A DNA stretch of 64,000 bases. Origin: Pelobates cultripes (Eukaryota > Chordata > Amphibia > Anura > Pelobatidae). Positions within the stretch are counted from its first letter, which is position 1; every line of letters starts with the position of its first letter. Under the pieces are notes generated by a model. The model worked only from the letters and a program-made list of their open reading frames with translations. It did not search any database and was not told where the DNA came from. The stretch spans positions 2,223,466 to 2,287,465 of the forward strand of contig OW240921.1 in the NCBI GenBank assembly GCA_933207985.1, given 5' to 3'. Positions 1-7,672 of this stretch are shown here, one piece after another. The translations under genes were made by a program, and so were the position numbers.

Positions 1-150
1 AAACAGATTTGTAGTGATTGTGTTCACATAATAATAATAATATACGCAGAGCACAGAAAACAGTCTAGAGTGCGATATACCATCTGAACCAGTTACTTCA
101 AGCACCATAACAATTTTGCATTATTGCAATTTACAATGTGTGTACTAACA

Positions 151-1050
151 AACATATAATTTTAAATACAAAAAAGAAGGAAAGTGACTGGCGCTTACAC
201 AGTAAAACAGGAGCACAGTTGGAGTGGAAAGGGTGTTCCCCAACACCCTAAAATCAAGTAATAGAAAAAGGTACTAAAAGCAACAAGTGCCAAATACACA
301 CACCACTCCCTGTGTATCAAAACAGGCAATAATAATACTTATACATGTACAGGTACATATAGGAGATGGTCCATATAAAAACCTATAAAGATAAAAAATA
401 GTACATAGTATAGCCTGTATATACAAAAGAAGGAAATATGGAAGTGATTGAATACACTCACGAATTTCAGAGCCGTGCCAGGCTCTGTATATGGTGCCCA
501 AGGGTGCCTCAGAAGGCTCTGTGGAAAATCTTGAATAATATCCCCCAGAAGTAGGAAAAAACAGCAGCAGAAGGATGAATAAAAAATTTATTGTAAGTAA
601 AAATTAAAAATTAAAATAGTAACTGTGCAGGTCCCATATGGTGACACACAGAATCACAGTCATGCAGACGCGTTTCAACTCAGTCCGAGTTTTCATCATG
701 CACTGTAAATTTTTTATTCATCCTTCTGCTGCTGTTTTTTCCTACTTCTGGGGGATATTATTCAAGATTTTCCACAGAGCCTTCTGAGGCACCCTTGGGC
801 ACCATATACAGAGCCTGGCACGGCTCTGAAATTCGTGAGTGTATTCAATCACTTCCATATTTCCTTCTTTTGTATATACAGGCTATACTATGTACTATTT
901 TTTATCTTTATAGGTTTTTATATAGACCATCTCCTATATGTACCTGTACATGTATAAGTATTATTATTGCCTGTTTTGATACACAGGGAGTGGTGTGTGT
1001 ATTTGGCACTTGTTGCTTTTAGTACCTTTTTCTAAAACATATAATTTTAA
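151..1050 (-). mobile_element. Foldback retroelement copy with hammerhead-like core (copy 1)
   Basis: Two long arms, about 262-590 and 706-1035, are near-perfect reverse complements around a loop of roughly 115 bases. The whole unit is bracketed by a 15-base direct repeat, aacatataattttaa, at 151-165 and 1036-1050. Between the left repeat and the left arm is an unpaired tail (166-261), A-rich at its edge and containing tggcgctt; read on the minus strand this is the T-rich 3' end. Such a direct repeat is what target-primed reverse transcription leaves, so the palindrome probably arose during retrotransposition (5' inversion or snapback cDNA). Sense is taken as minus because the loop carries a hammerhead-like motif in that direction, followed by aataaa. 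Best guess is a nonautonomous Penelope-like or retrozyme-type element; the family name is inferred. Both arms encode the same 75-residue open frame, a by-product of the palindrome. Confidence 0.75.
656..706 (-). ncRNA. Hammerhead-ribozyme-like motif in loop of foldback copy 1
   Basis: On the minus strand these 51 bases fold as a type I hammerhead. The outer stem pairs acagtgca with tgca-tga-ctgt, leaving tga as a bulge. Then follow tgatga, a perfect 5-bp stem aactc/gagtt with loop ggact, gaaa, a very short acgcgt stem III, and the expected cleavage site after gtc. Minimal stem III is known for hammerheads of Penelope-like elements. The invariant C before tgatga (C3 in standard numbering) appears missing, so this copy is probably inactive. 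The motif position and stems are read directly; cleavage ability is not known. Confidence 0.6.
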
Positions 1051-1062
1051 CCAGATAAATTG

Positions 1063-3216
1063 GACACACAGTAACAGAGGGATTGAGAGCCTTGTTCAGT
1101 GAGGTTACATGTTAGAGGGAGTGGGGTATAGTGACACAGTAACAGAGGGATTGAGGGCCCTGCTCAGTGAGTTTACATGTTAGAGGGAGTGGGGTATAGT
1201 GACACAGTAACAGAGGGATTGAGGGCCCTGCTCAGTGAGTTTACATGTTAGAGGGAGTGGGGTATAGTGACACAGTAACAGAGGGATTGAGGGCCCTGCT
1301 CAGTGAGCTTACATGTTATAGGGAGTGGGGTATAGTGACACAGTAACAGAGGGATTGAGGGCCTGCTCAGTGAGTTTACATGTTAGAGGGAGTGGGGTAT
1401 AGTGACACAGTAACAGAGGGATTGTAGGGCCCTGCTCAGTGAGTTTACATGTTAGAGGGAGTGGGGTAAGTGACACAGTAACAGAGGGATTGAGGGCCCT
1501 GCTCAGTGAGTTTACATGCTAGAGGGAGTGGGGTATAGTGACACAGTAACAGAGGGATTGAGGGCCTGCTCAGTGAGTTTACATGTTAGAGGGAGTGGGG
1601 TATAGTGACACAGTAACAGAGGGATTGAGGGCCTGCTCAGTGAGTTTACATGTTAGAGGGAGTGGGGTATAGTGACACAGTAACAGAGGGATTGAGGTCC
1701 CTGCTCAGTGAGTTTACATGTTAGAGGGAGTGGGGTATAGTGACACAGTAACAGAGGGATTGAGGGCCTGCTCAGTGAGTTTACATGTTAGAGGGAGTGG
1801 GGTATAGTGATACAGTAACAGAGGGATTGAGGGCCTGCTCAGTGAGTTTACATGTTAGAGGGAGTGGGGTATAGTGACACAGTAACAGAGGGATTGAGGG
1901 CCCTGCTCAGTGAGTTTACATGTTAGAGGGAGTGGGGTATAGTGACAGTAACAGAGAGATTGAGGGCCCTGCTCAGTGAGTTTACATGTTAGAGGGAGTG
2001 GGGTATAGTGACACAGTAACAGAGGGATTGTGGGCCCTGCTCAGTGAGTTTACATGTTAGAGGGAGTGGGGTATAGTGACACGGTAACAGAGGGATTGAG
2101 GGCCTGCTCAGTGAGTTTACATGTTAGAGGGAGTGGGGTATAGTGACACAGTAACAGAGGGATTGAGGGCCTGCTCAGTGAGTTTACATGTTAGAGGGAG
2201 TGGGGTATAGTGACACAGTAACAGAGGGATTGAGGGCCTGCTCAGTGAGTTTACATGCTAGAGGGAGTGGGGTATAGTGACACAGTAACAGAGGGATTGA
2301 GGCCCTGCTCAGTGAGTTTACATGTTAGAGGGAGTGACACAGTGACAGAGGGATTGAGAGCCCTGCTCAGTGAGTTTACATGTTAGAGGGAGTGGGGTAT
2401 AGTGACACAGTAACAGAGGGATTGAGGGCCCTGCTCAGTGAGTTTACATGTTAGAGGGAGTTGGGTATAGTGACACAGTAACAGAGGGATTGAGGGCCCT
2501 GCTCAGTGAGTTTACATGTTAGAGGGAGTGGGGTATAGTGACACAGTAACAGAGGGATTGAGGGCCCTGCTCAGTGAGTTACATGTTAGAGGGAGTGGGG
2601 TATAGTGACAGTAACAGAGGGATTGAGGGCCCTGCTCAGTGAGTTTACATGTTAGAGGGAGTGGGGTATAGTGACACAGTAACAGAGGGATTGAGGGCCT
2701 GCTCAGTGAGCTTACATGTTAGAGGGAGTGGGGTATAGTGACACAGTAACAGAGGGATTGAGGGCCTGCTCAGTGAGTTTACATGTTAGAGGGAGTGGGG
2801 TATAGTGACACAGTAACAGAGGGATTGAGGGCCTGCTCAGTGAGTTTACATGTTAGAGGGAGTGGGGTATAGTGACACAGTAACAGAGGGATTGAGGGCC
2901 CTGCTCAGTGAGTTTACATGTTAGAGGGAGTGGGGTATAGTGACACAGTAACAGAGGGATTGAGGGCCTGCTCAGTGAGTTTACATGTTAGAGGGAGTGG
3001 GGTTTAGTGACACAGTAACAGAGGGATTGAGGGCCTGCTCAGTGAGTTTACATGTTAGAGGGAGTGGGGTATAGTGACACAGTAACAGAGGGATTGAGGG
3101 CCTGCTCAGTGAGTTTACATGTTAGAGGGAGTGGGGTTTAGTGACACAGTAACAGAGGGATTGAGGGCCCTGCTCAATGAGGTTACATACTAGAGGGAGT
3201 GGGGTAAAGTGACACA
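1063..3216. repeat. 68-bp minisatellite, about 32 copies
   Basis: Tandem units of 66-68 bases run without interruption. Each contains gtgacacagtaacagaggga, then ttgagggcc(c)tgctcagtgag, ttacatgttagagggagtgg and ggtata. Variants are mostly single-base changes, a ggcc/ggccc length difference, and a few short deletions (for example near 1949 and 2335). No unit has open coding potential of note. High identity between units suggests recent expansion or gene conversion. It ends about 190 bases before the NIDO exon at 3407, so it lies in the intron downstream of that exon or beyond the gene. Confidence 0.97.
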
Positions 3217-3406
3217 AAAGGTAAGGGTAGTATTAGAGAAGTAATGACAGTTGTAGGAGAGGAATTAGCCAGAAGCTATAAACAGTTTAATTGTTACGCT
3301 TTTATGAAGATGTGAGTTTTAAATAATTTTTTGAATAAATGGAGACTGAGTGGGTGAGTGTCTAACGAAGAAGAGAAGGGAGTTCCACAAATCTCTCCAT
3401 ACTTAC

Positions 3407-3538
3407 CAAAGCTGGGATTCCTCCAGTTCCATTTATTCCCCCACTGGCAGTACCCGTCGTCCATTCAATGGTCCCATAGTTGAACAGAACAAATGTGTCA
3501 TTCCCATCAGTGGTCAGAAGTACTTGGAAAGAGTTTGT
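3407..3538 (-). CDS. NIDO-domain protein, downstream exon (C-terminal part of domain)
   Basis: This 132-base exon (44 codons) is bounded by an acceptor, ttgaaccaacag, and a strong donor, gtaagt. It encodes TNSFQVLLTTDGN, FVLFNYGTIEWTTG and TASGG, the typical second half of a NIDO (nidogen-like) domain as found in alpha-tectorin, mucin-4, SUSD2 and nidogen. It follows the exon at 3622-3903 in frame across a phase-0 intron of only 83 bases. NIDO domains are extracellular modules in matrix and mucin-like proteins. The reading frame is open and the splice sites are intact, so this looks like a functional host gene rather than a relic. The gene continues toward position 1 and beyond, because no further exon is visible before the minisatellite. 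Which family member it is cannot be decided from these exons. Confidence 0.8.
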
Positions 3539-3621
3539 CTGTTGGTTCAAAGCAAGAGTGTGGAATTAGCTTCCTGAAGTCATTAATAAAATAATTCTGG
3601 ATTATCTAGGTAACATTATAC

Positions 3622-3903
3622 CTTTTTGGATACAGATCCATAATACGCAACTTTGTCCCATGTGGAAACAAACAGCCATCGAGAAGTGAAGTTTGGGTAA
3701 TTGAAGTAGTATCTGATATCAGATGTGACCTGTGATCGGAGGCTCAGATCCGTGCTCTGACGGTAATATATGTCTCCTGTTAGAACAATATCCACATCAG
3801 CCCAAAAAGGTGCAATAATTGGGTTCCCGGGAGCTAAAGGCACATGACTGGGTGTATACACACTAACTGGTTGGCCGAATGACAGCAATCCATTATTGTT
3901 TAC
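3622..3903 (-). CDS. NIDO-domain protein, upstream exon (N-terminal part of domain)
   Basis: This 282-base exon (94 codons, phase 0 at both ends) has an acceptor with a pyrimidine tract, tctcttctaacag, and a gtataa donor. The translation opens with VNNNGLLSFGQ, then PIIAPFWADVDIVLTGDIYY, and ends with FVSTWDKVAYYG. These are hallmark segments of the NIDO domain first half, including the FWADVD block. It joins in frame to the exon at 3407-3538, together giving about 138 residues, close to a full NIDO domain. The signal peptide and start of the protein must be encoded at higher coordinates; one weak candidate exon is at 14469-14552. Several kilobases of transposons in between would then be intronic. 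Alpha-tectorin-like is the closest description by motif, but mucin-4 or SUSD2-like proteins cannot be excluded. Confidence 0.82.
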
Positions 3904-4597
3904 CTGTTAGAAGAGAGAAACACAATAGAATGTTACATACATACATATTTTACCAAAATAGTCAAATCCTGGGTCAGTAACGATAATCTCCAGAACTCGC
4001 AGTGATGTGATGGAATTCCTGGCTGACTGGAGACACTAAATATTACCCTTCATCTTGGACAGAACGTTGTGGGAACTGTTAGGCGTCTGAATTACCTGGT
4101 GAATGTTTTTGCAGATTTTTATTGATTTTTTGTTTTGTTTTATTGTGGATGTTTTAAGACAATTCCTGAGACATGTTCTGCTTGGAATTTGGAGATCACA
4201 TGAGTTCCCAATCCTACTCTCTGGAAAGCGATCATTAAATTATAATGAATAGTGAATAAGCTTCCAGGTGCACAGAGTTTCCCTATTTATTCCAATGTAT
4301 GAGAGGATTATATCTGTATAATGGATTCTTTAATCGACACAGGGGGCAACGTGGCTGTATTCATCTCACTATTCTAAAAGTAAAAGAAAAAGGTCTTATT
4401 TCTAATAATTGCAACTTTTTCCAAATCGTTGCAGATCTTTATCTATTTGAATGTCTACATGCTGTTTTAATGTGTGAGAAGGAAACAATGACAAATTAAA
4501 TTCTGTCCACTACATGAAAGAAATAAAGCTGAATAAATGAATAAAAATCAATCCCCTACCAATACGTTCTATACATGCAAAGCAAAACAAATTGCAG
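3904..4597. other. Probable intron of NIDO gene, nothing else seen
   Basis: Upstream of the NIDO exon acceptor in gene sense. Moderately AT-rich sequence with short open frames that do not resemble known domains. No splice-bounded exon or repeat family was recognised. Confidence 0.4.
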
Positions 4598-5147
4598 TCT
4601 ATACATTCATTTCAAATAAACAAAAAAAATATAGCTGGCGCTCAAAGAAAAGACAAAGGTGCTACTACCTCACCCCAAGTATACTGTCACTCAAATATAC
4701 TTAAAGAATTCAAAGAGAAACAAATACATCATATACAGGTTCTTCTTACAGTATATAACAAGGAAGACCCTTTGTAGGGATGAAACGCGTTGTCTTTTAT
4801 TATTTAATAAATATTCATCATTTTGAATCTTGGAGTTCCTGATTTCTGGTTTCATTATCGGGTTCCTGAATTCCTGGGAGTCTTAATCCTCCACAGCTCC
4901 ATCTGATATCCCTATTTGAGATGATATGCACTGCAAGTCATGAGCCGACTTCTAACTGGCTCTGAAAAGTGTGAGTTTATCCACCATCTATTCAGCATTA
5001 TACACACCTCATACAGGTTACGCTGTGTATCTTTGTTTGTTTCATCCAATACAACATTGTAAGGAATATCCTTGTTATTTACTGTAAGAAGAACCTGTTT
5101 TCTTTGTGTGCGCTTATCACCCTTTCCCATTCTTTCTTCTATACGTT
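4598..5147 (+). mobile_element. Foldback/hammerhead-type retroelement copy (copy 3)
   Basis: Flanked by tctatacatt (4598-4607) and tctatacgtt (5138-5147), an imperfect 10-base duplication (9/10). The left edge is A-rich followed by tagctggcgctc, matching the edge of copy 1 (tgactggcgctt). The right edge is T-rich after gcgcttatcaccctttcc, its inverted counterpart. Near the left arm end lies accctttgtagggatgaaac followed by gcgttg, which keeps the stem II hairpin, gaaa and short stem III of a hammerhead, but the preceding core (ggaaga) is degenerate. An aataaa follows about 30 bases later, as in copy 1. A segment around caggttcttcttacagta is repeated inverted at 5062-5097. Older and more diverged than copies 1 and 2. 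Confidence 0.5.
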
Positions 5148-6267
5148 AATTGTTTTCCCCATGTCCTGTGACTATATCTATTTGTCAAAATGTGCGGCTG
5201 CCTTCTAACAGCCAGCAAGGGTGGGCTCTGTCGGAAATTCTGCTGTAGATTCTTTTCCAGTCTGCTGCAGATGAATGTAAAGCCTCGTATTGTGTAAGTT
5301 GATATATTAAAAGTGATAATAGTGACCTTTAACATGTTTCTGGTATCTCTAAACAGAAATTTTTACCAGTTGCGCTTTTCAAAATGCTTTGAGTGGTAGT
5401 GAAAGGATCCATGAAAATGTCAGCGCAATTAAATGAAATTTCACTGCGTTGTTTGTTCCAATAAATATTAATTTACTTACATACAAATATGAGCGAAATT
5501 TGCCAAACAGCGGTAAAGGGGTAGTAAGTGTTATTTTTGGTGATGATCCATCGTCAGATTTTGGACTGGTTATGTCAACTGCTGGACCATAAGGGTAAAA
5601 AAGCTCTGAAAATAAATATTGATTTTGTTATGTCTGATGAATATAACATTGATGAACACGAGGCATTCAACTCATTATTTATTTTATATTTGGGACATTT
5701 CAATTTAGTTTTTTTGTTTAAATATTGTGTAATTAATGAAATTTTTACTAACTGAGATATTTTCCAGACAATTAAAACTCTGTTAAGAATGGACAACTGC
5801 ATTGTGATCTGAAATTTAACAGCTGGCGTCGCTGAGAATGCCCACCCATGCCTTAAATATATATATATATATAAAACACCAAGGCAGCAATTTTATATTT
5901 TTGGATATAAGTTTAAAATGATATATTTTCAAATTATTTCGCTTTTTTTTTGTTTATTAAACTTTAAAACGATTTAATATTTACAAAAATGTTTTAATAT
6001 TTTGATAATTTTTAAATCTTGATTTTTTTTATATGTGATATATTTTTGATAGTTTAATATTTAAAAAAAAAAAGTGTTTTAAAAGTTTATCCAAAAATAT
6101 TCAATCAATGCCATCATTTGAAATGTTTTTGTTTTTTTCTCTATCATTTTTGATTCTGGTTTAAATAAACTGAAACAAGGCCATAGTTTGTTTGGGGTAT
6201 GATATAAACCAATTGGTTTTGTGCAGTTGATGAATTGAATTACTTAGAATGCATTAAATCTATAATT
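5148..6267. other. AT-rich noncoding stretch
   Basis: No coding sequence recognised. AT content rises from about 5600 on, with an (AT)n tract at about 5859-5872 and long T and A runs to about 6100. Two short opposite-strand open frames around 5528-5802 overlap and have no recognisable motif. Confidence 0.5.
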
Positions 6268-6390
6268 GTGTTAAGGGCTCATGATAGTACAGAAGATAAA
6301 AACACTGATAAGTGTGGGATAGTGTGAAAGAGCAAGTCGGTTGTGGTGTGCCGGAACCGACGATGAGGTAGGCCTGCAAATAAAGAGGGC
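6268..6390 (-). repeat. DIRS-like element, split direct repeat B2
   Basis: A 123-base block starting gtgttaagggctcatgatag and ending near aataaagagggc. It matches B1 (6563-6685) almost base for base, with a small difference in the aagata(aa)aacac segment. It forms the 3' outer end of the minus-strand element. Confidence 0.9.
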
Positions 6391-6449
6391 CCACCAATAA
6401 GAAATGTATGAGAAAAAGGAGTTAATAAAAGAGGAGTGGGTGGGAGGGT

Positions 6450-6562
6450 GATGCAGCGCTGACCTCGAACGGTATGGAGCCAGGTAAGGGGTGTCCCTTA
6501 AGTAGGGAGAAGGTGAGTCATACGCCCCTCCCACAATTACAGGCCAAAAGGCCTTAATACTT
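6450..6562 (-). repeat. DIRS-like element, split direct repeat A2
   Basis: A 113-base block from gatgcagcgctgacctcgaa to ccttaatactt. It is repeated at the other end of the element (A1, 12078-12190) with essentially no differences. Confidence 0.92.
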
Positions 6563-6685
6563 GTGTTAAGGGCTCATGATAGTACAGAAGATACAAACAC
6601 TGATAAGTGTGGGATAGTGTGAAAGAGCAAGTCGGTTGTGGTGTGCCGGAACCGACGATGAGGTAGGCCTGCAAATAAAGAGGGC
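6563..6685 (-). repeat. DIRS-like element, split direct repeat B1
   Basis: The internal copy of the B repeat, directly abutting A2. The A2-B1 junction ...aatacttgtgttaagg is the internal junction expected for recombination of the element ends. Confidence 0.9.
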
Positions 6686-6731
6686 AAAAGTAGAAAATAT
6701 ACTTTATTACGAAACGAGCAGTATACATACT

Positions 6732-7664
6732 TCAACCAGACATATCTTGAAAGGCATTTCTAACTTCTTGTACCGGGTTAGGTATGTATCTAGAGTATGC
6801 AGAAGACTTCCAGCGCCCTAGTGACTTGATAACATGTACTGGAATGTTTGCACTGGACGCTGTGGAGGCCGCCCCTATGCGGAAGGAGTGGCCCGAATAG
6901 TTAGCTGATTTTAGGCCTAGTTGTGTAAGTAGGGACCTGACGTGGGTCATGAAGGTGGTGGTAGTGAGTACCGAACCTTGTAGACAGAAAAGTGGTTGAG
7001 ATGGTGATGCTTTGAAATGCTGAGTATAGGTGTCCAGTAATGTGACGGGGCACCACACGTTGTGGGTAGGATAGTATCTAACCTCTACCGGGGGTGCGTG
7101 TTGATTGGTTTTGGAGTGATGCAGAGCTAAAATATAGTAATCCATGTGTTTCGTTAAGTGTGAATGAAGCAGAATGTGAGTGGACTGGGATGTGTTGATG
7201 GCGGTAAATTCTCTTGGTCTCAAGAAACCATAAAAAGCTACGTATATGGCGGTTTTTATAACAAGGTTTGTGTTGTTCGCAAAGGGTTTTGAATCTAGTA
7301 GGCTGGATAAATCCTTGAAGATATTGAAGTCTATAGGTAGCCTTTGCGCGGTACGTGGGGGTTCGGATCTCTGGATACCTCTAAGGATGTTTTTTATCTG
7401 GTAGGAGGACATGAAACTTGTGTTGTTTGGTTGTAATGTTAGCATGTGATGTTGTATGCCTGTCAGATATAGCTTGATTGTGTTGTAAGATAATTTAAGT
7501 TTGAGGTGGCAAAAAGAAGCAAAACCTAACAAAGATGTCATGATGAAAGGTTGTGTGACGTTGTGCAGTGACAGGAATCTTTTAAATAGAAGGAAAGCCC
7601 TGTCATATGTTCTCCGGGTATTGGTGGACAGTGCTAATTGTGCCAATGTCCTGCTATGTTGCAT
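6732..7664 (-). CDS. DIRS-type tyrosine recombinase
   Basis: A 310-residue intact protein that would recombine the circular cDNA of the element into a target site, replacing the integrase of LTR elements. The N-terminal part (about 1-100) is the core-binding SAM-like region. The catalytic domain shows box I arginine in GFLRPREF (R149), the H-x-x-R motif in GHSFRIGAAS (H259, R262), a tryptophan in GRWKSSAYSRYI (W285) at the second histidine position, and the nucleophile tyrosine Y293 (Y290 is a less likely alternative). Length and motif spacing are typical of the family. The ATG lies only 8 bases after the stop of the upstream RT ORF, suggesting reinitiation or frameshifting on one transcript. 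All key residues are present, so the enzyme could be active. Confidence 0.93.
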   Translation of the reverse strand: MQHSRTLAQLALSTNTRRTYDRAFLLFKRFLSLHNVTQPFIMTSLLGFASFCHLKLKLSYNTIKLYLTGIQHHMLTLQPNNTSFMSSYQIKNILRGIQRSEPPRTAQRLPIDFNIFKDLSSLLDSKPFANNTNLVIKTAIYVAFYGFLRPREFTAINTSQSTHILLHSHLTKHMDYYILALHHSKTNQHAPPVEVRYYPTHNVWCPVTLLDTYTQHFKASPSQPLFCLQGSVLTTTTFMTHVRSLLTQLGLKSANYSGHSFRIGAASTASSANIPVHVIKSLGRWKSSAYSRYIPNPVQEVRNAFQDMSG

Positions 7665-7672
7665 AATAGCTT

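Noticed and set aside
274..1022. Two nearly identical 75-residue open frames on opposite strands
   Set aside because: They are the two arms of the palindrome at 262-1035; no domain, and the duplication is explained by the foldback structure.
1063..3216. Regularly spaced repeats resembling a CRISPR array
   Set aside because: The whole 68-base unit repeats with no unique spacers, and the context is a vertebrate genome; it is a minisatellite.
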